From the NCBI GenBank assembly GCA_018268395.1, contig JAFDWQ010000001.1, forward strand, positions 710,644 to 774,643: a stretch of DNA of 64,000 bases, in the 5' to 3' direction. Of the stretch, positions 49,592-57,513 are shown one piece after another. Source of the DNA: Armatimonadota bacterium (GTDB lineage Bacteria > Armatimonadota > Fimbriimonadia > Fimbriimonadales > Fimbriimonadaceae). Made by a program: the position numbers and the translations under genes. The notes under the pieces are model-generated. The model searched no databases. It was not told the DNA's origin and saw only the letters and a program-made list of their open reading frames with translations. How positions within the stretch are numbered: the stretch's first letter is position 1; each line of letters starts with the position of its first letter.

Positions 49592-51096
49592 GGCCGGACC
49601 AAATCCCGGATGTTCTCGACGTTGGCCTTGACCGCGTTCTGGTAGTGGGCCGCACCGACGCCGTTGATCAGCCGATGGTCGAAGGTGATCCCCAAATTGG
49701 CGTATCGGGCAAGCCGGACATCGGTCGCGTGCGGGTCGAGGCCGTTGTAAGGTTCGCCAAGGAACACCGTCGCGACTCCGGGAGGTACGACGACGGCGAC
49801 CGCGTCCCGGATCCCGAACGCCTGCATGTTCGTCAAGCTCAAGGTGACGCTTTCGTTGGCTTGGTCCTTCCCGCCCCGGGCCAGATCGATCTGAGCCCGG
49901 CAAGCTTCCGCGAACGTGCGCCAGTCCATGCCGTCCGCATCGTCGATCCGGGCGATGACGAGTTCGTCCCCGGGCAACGCCACCGCGATGCCCAGGTGGA
50001 TGTGATCGTACGTCCGGACAGTCCCGTCCCCGACGATCGTCGAACGGAACATGGGATGGTCCTTGGTCGCAAGGGCCGCAGCATAGGCGAACATCGTGAA
50101 CGCGCTCGGTTGGAAGTCGCCTCCGGCGTCTTTGAACTCGCGACGGAGTTGCTCGATCGGCCCCCAAGACACGGCGACCGTCATCGTACCGGGCACGACG
50201 AGCTGGTTCCCGCGTGTCAACCTGGACATCAGCACGCGCTGCTTTTGACCCATCGGTTGCTCGGAGTAACCCTCTTTGCGCACCGTGCCCGCAGGCCCTG
50301 CCGACGCTGCTGAAGCGCCTCCGTTGAGGTGCGCGTCGACGTCATCCGGCATCAGTTTCGATCCTGAAGCGGCGATCTGTTCGATGTCGGCGTCGGTCAG
50401 ACCTTTGCTCTTCGCGTAGGCGCGCGTCCGGGGCGGGACGTCCGTCCGTCGGCCGGTCCGGGGCGCGGACGCCGTGGGAGCCGCGGTCACGGCTGCGCGT
50501 CCCTCGGTCACGGAGGTCGTCGGAGCGGACTGGGCCATGACAGGAGCGGCCGTCTCGATCAGGGCCACGTCCGCACCGATCGGCAGGACGGTGTCCGGCT
50601 CCGCCAGCCACGCCACCAGCGTCCCCGCGAACGGCGATTCGACGTCCATGACCGCCTTGTCGGTCTCCATCTGATAGATCGCTTCATCGCGGGCGATCGT
50701 CTCGCCCGGCTGCTTCAAGACGGCGACGAGCCTCGCCTCTTGGAGCCCTTCACCGATCTGGGGGATCTTCAAGGTCGTCTGGTTGGACGTCGCCGAAGCC
50801 GTGGCGGCCACAGGGGACGACGCCGGCTCCGGCGCCGGCGCAGCTTCAGAAGCCTCTGCAACGTCCATGACGAGCACTTCGGCTCCGATGGCAAGGACGG
50901 TGTCAGGGTCTGCGAGCCAGCGGACGATCCGGCCCGCGTGAGGCGATTCGACGTCCATGACCGCCTTGTCCGTCTCCATCTGATAGATCGGCTCGTCGCG
51001 TTTGACGGTGTCGCCCGGCTGCTTGAGGACGGCGACCAAACGGGCTTCCTGAAGGCCTTCTCCGATCTGGGGAATGCGCAGTGAGACTTCGGCCAT
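49588..51096 (-). CDS. 2-oxoacid dehydrogenase E2 (dihydrolipoamide acyltransferase) with two lipoyl domains
   Basis: Residues 1-75 and 108-183 are lipoyl domains, nearly copies of each other, each with METDKAVMDVES (the lipoylated Lys follows E-T-D). A linker rich in Ala and Pro and a peripheral-subunit-binding domain (PPRTRAYAKSKGLTDADIEQI) follow. The acyltransferase core (about 270-502) ends in ITFDHRLINGVGAA. There His473 is kept, but the usual Asp of H-R-x-x-D-G is Asn477. It forms the core of a pyruvate or branched-chain dehydrogenase. E1 and E3 genes are not in the window. Confidence 0.88.
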   Translation of the reverse strand: MAEVSLRIPQIGEGLQEARLVAVLKQPGDTVKRDEPIYQMETDKAVMDVESPHAGRIVRWLADPDTVLAIGAEVLVMDVAEASEAAPAPEPASSPVAATASATSNQTTLKIPQIGEGLQEARLVAVLKQPGETIARDEAIYQMETDKAVMDVESPFAGTLVAWLAEPDTVLPIGADVALIETAAPVMAQSAPTTSVTEGRAAVTAAPTASAPRTGRRTDVPPRTRAYAKSKGLTDADIEQIAASGSKLMPDDVDAHLNGGASAASAGPAGTVRKEGYSEQPMGQKQRVLMSRLTRGNQLVVPGTMTVAVSWGPIEQLRREFKDAGGDFQPSAFTMFAYAAALATKDHPMFRSTIVGDGTVRTYDHIHLGIAVALPGDELVIARIDDADGMDWRTFAEACRAQIDLARGGKDQANESVTLSLTNMQAFGIRDAVAVVVPPGVATVFLGEPYNGLDPHATDVRLARYANLGITFDHRLINGVGAAHYQNAVKANVENIRDLVRP

Positions 51097-51138
51097 GTAT
51101 GGATTCAGTTTGGCACAGGGTCCGATCCGGCCTCCCGG

Positions 51139-51744
51139 TCACCAATGGATCTTGTCGAGCGCCACGCCGCGCCCTCGCACCCGGCCATCGGTGAGTCCGA
51201 TCGTCGGACGGCCCAAGTGCCGACCGTTCGCAAGGGCTTCCTTGCCCGCGACGGCGTCGGCTCCGTCCGCATCGAAGATAAGGACCGTTTCGGCCGGGTC
51301 GTCGATTTCGCTGACAGCCCGCTCTTTCAGTCCTTCGTTGAAGGCATAGCTGAGAGCGCCCGTCGCACCGCGGCAACGCGCAGGGTACGCCCCGTTCTCC
51401 AAGCGCGTTTGCCAGTCTTGCGAAGCCGAATACCGGCCGTCATGTTCTTGAGCGTAAAGTTCCTGTGCCCTCAAAAGGTCTTCGACGCTCGACGCACAAT
51501 CGAGACTGATGTTCGTGAGTCGGGCGCAGGGCCAATGGACTTGCGTCAAGAGAGAGCCGGCGACGGCCGACACCGACGCGGCCTGAACTGCCAACAAGAT
51601 TCTTCGTCTCTGCCTTCCGCCGGCGACCCGAGAAGCCCTAGCGGTCAAGACGGCGGCCAAGACCAGTCCGACCGTCCCCAGTAACACCCACAAGGCCCAT
51701 TCGTGGCTGAACCGTGCCCAAAACAATAACTGCTGCTCTTCCAC
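51139..51744 (-). CDS. membrane-anchored protein with pseudopilin-like C-terminal domain
   Basis: One membrane helix near residues 17-35 and another near 48-66 precede a periplasmic-type domain. Its parts (ALSYAFNEGLKERAVSEIDD, PAETVLIFDADG, and a final TIGLTDGRVRG) resemble the C-terminal half of DUF1559-type pseudopilins. No type IV prepilin leader is present. Two Cys pairs might form disulfides. The function is unknown. Confidence 0.5.
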   Translation of the reverse strand: MEEQQLLFWARFSHEWALWVLLGTVGLVLAAVLTARASRVAGGRQRRRILLAVQAASVSAVAGSLLTQVHWPCARLTNISLDCASSVEDLLRAQELYAQEHDGRYSASQDWQTRLENGAYPARCRGATGALSYAFNEGLKERAVSEIDDPAETVLIFDADGADAVAGKEALANGRHLGRPTIGLTDGRVRGRGVALDKIHW

Positions 51745-51808
51745 AGGACATCACCCGCCCGCGGCCCGGTCCTTGAACCGGTCTGGCCCCCGTTTCGACG
51801 GGGACGAG

Positions 51809-51814
51809 TATAAT
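51809..51814 (+). promoter_or_regulatory. -10 box of rplK
   Basis: A perfect TATAAT lies 69 bases ahead of the rplK ATG. No good -35 box is seen at 16-18 bases. The leader then holds a CCGGA/TCCGG hairpin (51815-51833 region), which might serve control by a ribosomal protein. Confidence 0.5.
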
Positions 51815-51883
51815 CCGGACTCGGACTCCGGGTGACGCTTCCCCCTCCCCGTCAGAGGCCATCACACAGGTAGAGGACACGCC

Positions 51884-52309
51884 ATGGCGAAGAAGATTTC
51901 CAGCGTCATCAAACTCAACATTGCCGCAGGCAAAGGCACTCCCGCGCCGCCCGTCGGGCCTGCGCTCGGCCAAGCCGGCATCAACATGATGGAGTTCCTG
52001 AAGAAGTTCAACGAGCAGACCGCTCCGCAAATGGGCTTCACCCTTCCGGTCGAGATCACGGTCTTCGAGGACCGGTCATACGCGTACAAGGTCAAGCAGC
52101 CGCTTATGACGGACCTGATCAAGCGCGCCATGGGCATTGACAAGGGATCGAGCAACCCATCGAAAGAGTCGGCGGGCAAGTTGACCCGGGAACAAGCCCT
52201 CACGGTCGTCAAAGCGAAGATCGCCGACCTGAACACGGACGACGAGGAACAGGCCCTCAAGATCGTCGCGGGCTCGGCCCGGTCGATGGGCATCGAATCC
52301 GAATTCTGA
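51884..52309 (+). CDS. rplK: 50S ribosomal protein L11
   Basis: The 141-residue product is a full L11. The N-terminal domain has [20 protein letters not shown] and [14 protein letters not shown], the Pro-rich GTPase-centre part. The C-terminal domain contains the rRNA-binding [26 protein letters not shown] ribosome site lies ahead of the ATG. L11 is normally followed by rplA (L1), but here a strong terminator follows and the next gene is convergent. It is therefore a single-gene transcript. Confidence 0.95.
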   Translation: MAKKISSVIKLNIAAGKGTPAPPVGPALGQAGINMMEFLKKFNEQTAPQMGFTLPVEITVFEDRSYAYKVKQPLMTDLIKRAMGIDKGSSNPSKESAGKLTREQALTVVKAKIADLNTDDEEQALKIVAGSARSMGIESEF

Positions 52310-52332
52310 TTTCGGTCCGTCAGTCAAGACGA

Positions 52333-52372
52333 AGCGGGCTGTGGTCGAACGACCACAGCCCGCTGTTCTTTT
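52333..52372 (+). terminator. strong intrinsic terminator after rplK
   Basis: A perfect 15-base stem (52333-52347 with 52350-52364, loop AA) is followed by GTTCTTTT. It lies 23 bases after the rplK stop and could also serve the convergent jag gene, whose stop is 13 bases away. Confidence 0.9.
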
Positions 52373-52384
52373 GCCGAAAGACCG

Positions 52385-53257
52385 TCAAGACACGGCTTCA
52401 GCCGGGGCGATGACGACCCGGCGGTCGGGCTCTTCGCCCTCGCTATAGGTCACCACGCCTTCGAATTCGGCCAGGGCCTGGTGGATGAGCCGGCGCTCGA
52501 AAGCGGGCAAAGCGTCGAGAACGGCTTCCTCCCCGCGCTTCTTGACCTCTTCTGCGACGCCCATCGCGAACTTTTCGAGTTCGTCGGCCCGCTTGCGGCG
52601 GTAATCGTTCCCGTCGACGGCGACGCGGACGCCGTTGTCGAGCTGTCGCGAAACGGCCACGTTCATCAGGTACTGGAGCGCGTTGAGGACCTCGCCGCGC
52701 CTCCCGACCAAGTGGCTGACGTCCTTGCCGCCGAGCTTGATGTTGACGTACTTGCCGCTGACGTCGGAAACCGTCGCGGTGACGTCGAGTCCTGAAGCGT
52801 CGAGGACGGCCTCGAACATCTCGCCGATGCGGTCGGCGTCCTTTTGGGTCGCGACGACCTCGGCACCGTCGGCGCCGTTGTTCTCGCTCCTCTTGGGCCG
52901 AACCTCGGACCGTTCTGCCTTTGTCGCGGCTTCGGGCTTTTCGGTCTTGCCGCGCTTCGGTCGAGCAGGCTTCGCCGCCGGGGCCTCTTCGACCGCCTCC
53001 TCGGCGGGCACTTCCACGACGGCCGCGGCGACGGCCTCGACCTTAGGGGCACGGGCCTTCTTTTCTTTCGGCTTCGCTGAGCCAGAGGCCTCGACGCGGA
53101 CGCGGACTTGCCCTTTGCCGAAGAGTCCTTTGCTTTCGTCGACCACGGTGTACTTGAGGGACGACGTGTCGGTACCCAGTTGGGCCGCGGCTTGTGCCAA
53201 GGCTTCGTCTATCGTCGATGCCGAGATTTCGATCGGTTCCATTTCCTGCTCACTCAT
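52385..53257 (-). CDS. jag: RNA-binding protein Jag/KhpB
   Basis: Three domains follow each other. The Jag-N domain (residues 1-60; STIDEALAQAAAQLG and KGLFGKGQVRVRV) comes first, then a low-complexity Ala/Glu/Lys/Pro linker. A KH domain (KYVNIKLGGKDVSHLVGRRG) and a C-terminal R3H domain (DALPAFERRLIHQALAEF) follow. KhpB binds RNA with KhpA and affects cell division and elongation. The linker is longer than usual. The ATG at 53257 is used; ATG 53242 (MEPIEIS) is equally possible. It is the last gene of the rpmH operon. Confidence 0.9.
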   Translation of the reverse strand: MSEQEMEPIEISASTIDEALAQAAAQLGTDTSSLKYTVVDESKGLFGKGQVRVRVEASGSAKPKEKKARAPKVEAVAAAVVEVPAEEAVEEAPAAKPARPKRGKTEKPEAATKAERSEVRPKRSENNGADGAEVVATQKDADRIGEMFEAVLDASGLDVTATVSDVSGKYVNIKLGGKDVSHLVGRRGEVLNALQYLMNVAVSRQLDNGVRVAVDGNDYRRKRADELEKFAMGVAEEVKKRGEEAVLDALPAFERRLIHQALAEFEGVVTYSEGEEPDRRVVIAPAEAVS

Positions 53258-53274
53258 GCCCGTAGGCAAACTTG

Positions 53275-54729
53275 TCACGGCTTCTTCCTCTTCCGAGGAG
53301 ACCCGGTCTTGCCGAAGTAGTTGGGATCGGCGTGGATGTCGGACTTGCCGTTGCTTTCCGGCTTGGGGCCGCCCGCTCCGCCCTTAGCGGCGGCACGGCT
53401 CTGCTCTTCCATCAGCGTCATGAACTTGTCCATGAACCCGGTCTTCGCGGGGACTCCGCCCTTGACCGTCTGCACCTTCTGCAGAGGCGGCATGGCGACG
53501 ACCTTGTAGACGTAGAGCGCCTGGGCCGTGGCCAGGACGTTGGCGAAGACCCAGTAAAGGGTGAAGGCCGACGGCAGGCCGTATCCGAACATGAAGAACG
53601 TCACCATCACGGACATCACGATGCCCATGATCCTCTGCGTCCGGACCTGGGTCGGGTCACTGACGGGCGTCAAGAGTTGGCTCACGATCATCGAGATGCC
53701 GTAGACGATGATCAAGAGGTGGTCGTTCTGACCGAGGTTCGGGGCCAGTTTGAGTCCGAGCGCCTCGGTCGCGCCGGGATGGATCCACAGGAACGAGCCT
53801 TTCACGAACTCGAACTTGTAGAGCTGCATGCACTGGAAGACGGCATAGAAGAACGGGAGCTGGACAAGGGCCGAGCCGCAGCCTGCGAACGGGTTCAGGC
53901 CGTACTCCTTGTAGAGGGCCATGGTCTCGGCAGAAAGCTGAGCCTGCTTGTCCTGTGGGACGTGACCCTTCTTGTCCTTGTACTTCTCCTTCAGCTCGTT
54001 GACCATCGGCTGGATCTGCATCATCTGCTTGCCGAAGCGGAACTGCTTTCGGGTCCAAGGCAGGATCGCGATGCGGACGACGGCGGCGAGGAGGAGGGCG
54101 GCGAACCAATAGCTGAATCCGGCGTTGGCGCCCGTCAGCTTGACGAGGAAATCGATGAGATAGTAGCCGGGGAAAAGCCCCCAGACCAGTTCAGACTTGT
54201 TGCGGTGGCTCAGTTCGCTGACGAACTTGTTGTAAAGTTCGTCGGTCGTGACCTTGGTCTTGACCGGCTTGCCGTCAGCTCCATCCGTGGTGACATCGAC
54301 CTGCTCCTTGTTCCAGAGGGCGGTGTCGTGGAGCCGCTCGAACCGCATGTAGAGCATCATGTGGCCGTCGTTGAGCTTCTTGTGGACGAGGGCGTTCTTT
54401 CCCGGATCCGAGGCAAAGGCCATCGCAGCCCGGAACTTCGTCTGGGCGACGAGGACGTTGGCGGCCTGTTCGAGCTTGTCGAACTCCTCTTGGCTCAACT
54501 TTTTGGAGCCGCGTTCTTCGCCCAACTTCTGCGTATAGGCCGAATAAAGCGTGGTCGCGTCGACGTCGCGCCGTTCGTCGTTGGCCGTTCTGATCTCGGC
54601 CAGAATCTGCTCGGAAGTCCGGGAATCGGTGCTCTTCTTGGGCGAGAACACCTGCCAGCCCATGTAGAGCGTGACGAAGAGCAGCAGCATCGTCATCAAC
54701 TGGCTGCGCGGGTTTTGTGGCTGGCTCAT
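53275..54729 (-). CDS. yidC: membrane protein insertase YidC
   Basis: An N-terminal membrane helix (LMTMLLLFVTLYMGWQVFS) is followed by a periplasmic domain of about 170 residues, smaller than in enterobacteria. The conserved insertase core follows, with PWTRKQFRFGKQMMQIQP (the groove Arg and C1 loop), NPFAGCGSALVQLPFFYAVFQ and LPSAFTLYWVFANVLATAQAL. The tail is basic. It inserts and folds inner-membrane proteins with or without SecYEG. Length 484. It lies three bases after yidD. Confidence 0.93.
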   Translation of the reverse strand: MSQPQNPRSQLMTMLLLFVTLYMGWQVFSPKKSTDSRTSEQILAEIRTANDERRDVDATTLYSAYTQKLGEERGSKKLSQEEFDKLEQAANVLVAQTKFRAAMAFASDPGKNALVHKKLNDGHMMLYMRFERLHDTALWNKEQVDVTTDGADGKPVKTKVTTDELYNKFVSELSHRNKSELVWGLFPGYYLIDFLVKLTGANAGFSYWFAALLLAAVVRIAILPWTRKQFRFGKQMMQIQPMVNELKEKYKDKKGHVPQDKQAQLSAETMALYKEYGLNPFAGCGSALVQLPFFYAVFQCMQLYKFEFVKGSFLWIHPGATEALGLKLAPNLGQNDHLLIIVYGISMIVSQLLTPVSDPTQVRTQRIMGIVMSVMVTFFMFGYGLPSAFTLYWVFANVLATAQALYVYKVVAMPPLQKVQTVKGGVPAKTGFMDKFMTLMEEQSRAAAKGGAGGPKPESNGKSDIHADPNYFGKTGSPRKRKKP

Positions 54730-54731
54730 GG

Positions 54732-54941
54732 CTAAGGGACCGGGTCGTGGCCTCCGGGGTTCCACGGGTTACAGCGGGCGATGCGCCAAGCGCCCATGAG
54801 GCAGCCTTTGACGAGCCCGTACTTCTGGATCGCTTCCAAGGTGTATTGCGAGCACGTCGGACTGAACCGGCACGTGCCCGGCATCCAGCGCGTCGAGCGC
54901 TGATAGGCCCTGATCATCATGATCCCGAATCGGCGGCCCAT
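54732..54941 (-). CDS. yidD: membrane protein insertion efficiency factor YidD
   Basis: The 69-residue protein has the DUF37 signature: [24 protein letters not shown], then [19 protein letters not shown]. The three conserved Cys and the amphipathic N-terminus are present. It helps YidC-dependent insertion at the inner membrane. ATG 54941 lies inside the end of rnpA (25-base overlap), the usual arrangement. Confidence 0.92.
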   Translation of the reverse strand: MGRRFGIMMIRAYQRSTRWMPGTCRFSPTCSQYTLEAIQKYGLVKGCLMGAWRIARCNPWNPGGHDPVP

Positions 54942-55246
54942 CGCCGTTGTGTCTCCTCGCAGAGGCGTCCCAGTTCTTCCACTAATTCGTTCCACTCGGC
55001 CTTCGCCGCTTCTTCGCGCACCAGTACCGCCATGTCGGCTCTTACGCTCAGGGGCGGCAACGCGTTGAAGGCTGCCCGAGCCCTTCGCTTGGCCCGGTTC
55101 CTCCTCGCGTGACATCCGATGGCCCGAGCCGTCGCAAAGCCGACGAGGCCCTCACCGGGGAGCGAACAGACACGGAACAGCCGTCCGACGGCCCTCTGGC
55201 CTTGGCTGAAAAGCTCGTCGAACCTCTGGCGAGAGGGGCCGTTCAG
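54917..55246 (-). CDS. rnpA: ribonuclease P protein component, start unclear (CTG?)
   Basis: The frame between rpmH and yidD reads [19 protein letters not shown], then [20 protein letters not shown] and AAFNALPPL. RNRxKRRxR is the RNR motif of the RNase P protein, which helps the catalytic RNA mature tRNA 5' ends. No ATG, GTG or TTG occurs in frame. The only plausible start is the CTG at 55246, which overlaps the rpmH stop as CTGA and yields 109 residues. The same frame has no stop for 49 codons further upstream, right across rpmH. The protein may be longer or start in a non-standard way, as in Thermus. Confidence 0.82.
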   Translation of the reverse strand: MNGPSRQRFDELFSQGQRAVGRLFRVCSLPGEGLVGFATARAIGCHARRNRAKRRARAAFNALPPLSVRADMAVLVREEAAKAEWNELVEELGRLCEETQRRWAADSGS

Positions 55247-55377
55247 GCCGCGAGACGTTTCCGACCCCGCGACCGGCGGCGCTTCAGCACGTTTTGACCG
55301 TCGGTCGTCCGCATGCGGATACGGAAACCGTGGGTCTTGCTGCGCTTCCGGTTGTTGGGCTGAAAGGTCCGTTTCAT
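55243..55377 (-). CDS. rpmH: 50S ribosomal protein L34
   Basis: The 44-residue basic protein reads [19 protein letters not shown], then [20 protein letters not shown] and KRLAA. This is a full, typical L34. GCAGGGGG lies about ten bases ahead of the ATG as a ribosome site. It heads the rpmH-rnpA-yidD-yidC-jag operon, which in many bacteria lies beside dnaA and the origin; no dnaA is visible here. Confidence 0.97.
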   Translation of the reverse strand: MKRTFQPNNRKRSKTHGFRIRMRTTDGQNVLKRRRSRGRKRLAA

Positions 55378-55411
55378 CTGCGTTGCCCCCTGCTTAGAGG
55401 TCTGACCCGGG

Positions 55412-55420
55412 ATGATACCA
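55412..55420 (-). promoter_or_regulatory. extended -10 promoter of rpmH
   Basis: Leftward, TGG followed by TATCAT makes an extended -10 box, 35 bases ahead of the rpmH ATG. No clear -35 box is seen, as is usual for extended -10 promoters. Confidence 0.5.
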
Positions 55421-55469
55421 TCCGGGGTGGAGGAGTCTGGGGCCAGGAACGGTCCTCGGGAAACGGAAC

Positions 55470-55493
55470 GGCGCCCCCCGTCGAGGGGACGCC
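55470..55493 (-). terminator. GC-rich hairpin after the PEP-CTERM gene
   Basis: GGCGTCCCC pairs with GGGGGGCGCC (nine pairs with one G-T) around a five-base loop, 25 bases beyond the stop. It is followed by the weakly T-rich GTTCCGTTTCC. It is probably the terminator of that gene. Confidence 0.5.
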
Positions 55494-55517
55494 GGCTCCT
55501 GAGTCCCGTTCCAAGCC

Positions 55518-56114
55518 TTAGCGCTTGCGGCGCTTGGCGATCAGGGCGGCAATTCCGGCGCCCATGGCGATCATCGCACCGGGTTCCGGCGCGGCCGACG
55601 ACGTGAACGACGAGGTGTAAGAGGTCTTGTCACCCTTGTCGGTCTCGTTGGTCAACGAAAAGGAAAACTGCTCGTCCGTCAGTCCGTTCGGAACGTTCTG
55701 CCCCGCGAACTTGACGTCGTTCCCGATCAGCGTGCTGCCGCCAAGGGCGCTGTGAGTCTCGAACACGCCCCCGGAATAGGTGATCGTCATGAACGGGTTG
55801 TTCAGGTCGTCGGTATAGAACCGGACCCGGCCCGCGCCCATGATGTACAGCTCGCCGGCGATGATGGGCGTCAGGTCGACGACGTCGAACTGCATCTTCG
55901 CGTTGACGACTTCGCCGCCTCCGATCAGTCCGGGCGTCTTGACGACCATTCCGTCCTTGTTCCAGGATCCCGAAAGAGTACTGGCGACTTCGTCCCAGAT
56001 GAACATCTCGTCGGCGTGGTCGATCGAAGGGTCGGCATACGTCGCGACGGTAAAACTGGCGTTGGCGGACATCGCCGCGAACGCGCACACACAGAAAAGT
56101 ACAACCCTCTTCAT
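55518..56114 (-). CDS. PEP-CTERM sorting-domain protein
   Basis: A signal peptide ([19 protein letters not shown]) opens the 198-residue product. A beta-rich secreted domain follows (residues 20-170; no family recognised). The tail is A-P-E-P-G-A-M, a hydrophobic helix ([12 protein letters not shown]) and the basic KRRKR, the classic PEP-CTERM arrangement for exosortase-dependent sorting. No exosortase is in the window. ATG 56114 has a strong GAGGAGCC ribosome site. It would be anchored or released at the cell surface. Confidence 0.85.
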   Translation of the reverse strand: MKRVVLFCVCAFAAMSANASFTVATYADPSIDHADEMFIWDEVASTLSGSWNKDGMVVKTPGLIGGGEVVNAKMQFDVVDLTPIIAGELYIMGAGRVRFYTDDLNNPFMTITYSGGVFETHSALGGSTLIGNDVKFAGQNVPNGLTDEQFSFSLTNETDKGDKTSYTSSFTSSAAPEPGAMIAMGAGIAALIAKRRKR

Positions 56115-56227
56115 TTGGCTCCTCTCGATTTCGCCGCACCAAACCCGGTGAGGCAAGTGTCGCCTAGACGCGCGACATATCAATTCTACACCAGAATTCT
56201 AGGGCTGTATCGTCGAGAAGGCCGGTC

Positions 56228-57400
56228 CTAGGAAAACTCTATGGTTTCCAGGACCTTGATGTCGAAGTCCCGTTTCCGGAGTTCCCTGACGAAGGCCTTT
56301 CCGCTCATCGCGTTCTCGTACCTGACGGCGCCTTTGGGCACCCTTCCGTTGACGACCTCTTGGGCGATGATCGACATGCTGAAGCCGGTCAGGCGCTCCA
56401 TCGACGTGAAGCCCGTCGTCTCGCACTGACGGTCGAAGATGTCGATCTGGATCCGCGTCGGCTTGTCGTCCCGTAGGCCCCAGCCCAGACCGCGTACGGC
56501 GCACTGGTCCAGGTCTTCGAACTTGGCCAACTCGGGCTCGAAAACGGCGTTGAACACGTCTTTCGGCACGACGGTCTTGTCCTTGACCCGGATCTCCGAC
56601 TCGTTCCAGAAGCCGAAGTCCTTGAAGATCTTCATCAAGTGGGCGTGCCCCGGCCACCGGATCGTCTTGTACTCGTAGTTCGGGACCTTTCCCTGGAACG
56701 TGTACGGCGCCGTGCTCGTGCCGCCGCTCGTGACGAACGCCTCCATCTTGCCGAGCTGGTCGATCCAGATCTCCTCGACCTCGGTCAGGGTCGGGACCTT
56801 GATGATCTGACCGTTGCGGAGAGCGACGGCCTCGTAGTCGTACTCGGTGACCAGCCCTTCACAGTTGAACGTGAGTTTGTAATTGAACGGCGGCTTCGGG
56901 TTCTGAGGAAGGACGCCGCAGTACAGCTTGACGGTGTCGCAGACGTCGAGCGACTCGACGATGTAGCACCCCAGGTTGTTGACGAGACCGGGAGCCAGGC
57001 CGGTGTCCGGGATCAAGGTGATGTCTGCGGCCAAGGCCTTGTCGTTCTTGTCCAAGGTCTGCAAGGTGACGTCCGTATTGCCGCCCAGGTCGACCATGTC
57101 GGTCATCGTCTGGATCGCGACGTCGGCGATGTGAGGGTGCATCCAGTACGGGACGCAGGACAAGACCATGTCCACCCTTTCGAGGAACGCGGTCAGACTG
57201 GCCGGATCCAGGGCGTTGACCTCGACAGGCTCGCAAATGAGGTCTCCGACGAGGCTGTTGACCCTGTCGGCGCACTTGTGGGCCTGCTTGACGTCGACGT
57301 CTCCCACGAAGATGCGGGCCGGCCCCGCGAATTTTGCCAGATCGTACGCCGCGGCCGTGCCTTGCATGCCGGCCCCAAGGATCCCGAAAGAGTTCTGCAT
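56228..57400 (-). CDS. saccharopine dehydrogenase-like oxidoreductase
   Basis: The N-terminal Rossmann motif GILGAGMQGTAAAYDLAKF binds NAD(P), and FVGDVDVKQAHK supplies the acidic residue after strand 2. ADVAIQTMTDMVDLGGNTD and LIPDTGLAPGLVNNLGCYIV are family blocks of saccharopine and lysine 6-dehydrogenases. It probably oxidises an amino acid or a lysine adduct. Met at 57400 gives 390 residues. It follows the large propeller gene across a strong terminator, so it has its own promoter. Confidence 0.85.
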   Translation of the reverse strand: MQNSFGILGAGMQGTAAAYDLAKFAGPARIFVGDVDVKQAHKCADRVNSLVGDLICEPVEVNALDPASLTAFLERVDMVLSCVPYWMHPHIADVAIQTMTDMVDLGGNTDVTLQTLDKNDKALAADITLIPDTGLAPGLVNNLGCYIVESLDVCDTVKLYCGVLPQNPKPPFNYKLTFNCEGLVTEYDYEAVALRNGQIIKVPTLTEVEEIWIDQLGKMEAFVTSGGTSTAPYTFQGKVPNYEYKTIRWPGHAHLMKIFKDFGFWNESEIRVKDKTVVPKDVFNAVFEPELAKFEDLDQCAVRGLGWGLRDDKPTRIQIDIFDRQCETTGFTSMERLTGFSMSIIAQEVVNGRVPKGAVRYENAMSGKAFVRELRKRDFDIKVLETIEFS

Positions 57401-57422
57401 AGTGACGCCTTTGTCCCCCGTC

Positions 57423-57453
57423 AAAAACCCCCTCTCCCGGCTGAGAGAGGGGG
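57423..57453 (-). terminator. intrinsic terminator after the large beta-propeller gene
   Basis: CCCCCTCTC pairs perfectly with GAGAGGGGG around an eight-base loop. Read leftward, five T residues follow the stem. It lies 60 bases beyond the stop of the 1353-residue gene and overlaps the start region of the next gene. Confidence 0.85.
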
Positions 57454-57513
57454 CTGAAGGATCTGTAGGTTACCTATCAAGATCGGTCGATGGCCGGACC
57501 GGCTTGAGGTCGT

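Noticed and set aside
53272-54735. 487-codon open frame on the plus strand
   Set aside because: It is the antisense of yidC, which has full family motifs. The frame is low-complexity and has no ribosome site.
54917-55377. origin of replication next to the rpmH operon
   Set aside because: dnaA and DnaA-box clusters are not visible on either side; a PEP-CTERM gene takes the place where dnaA often lies.
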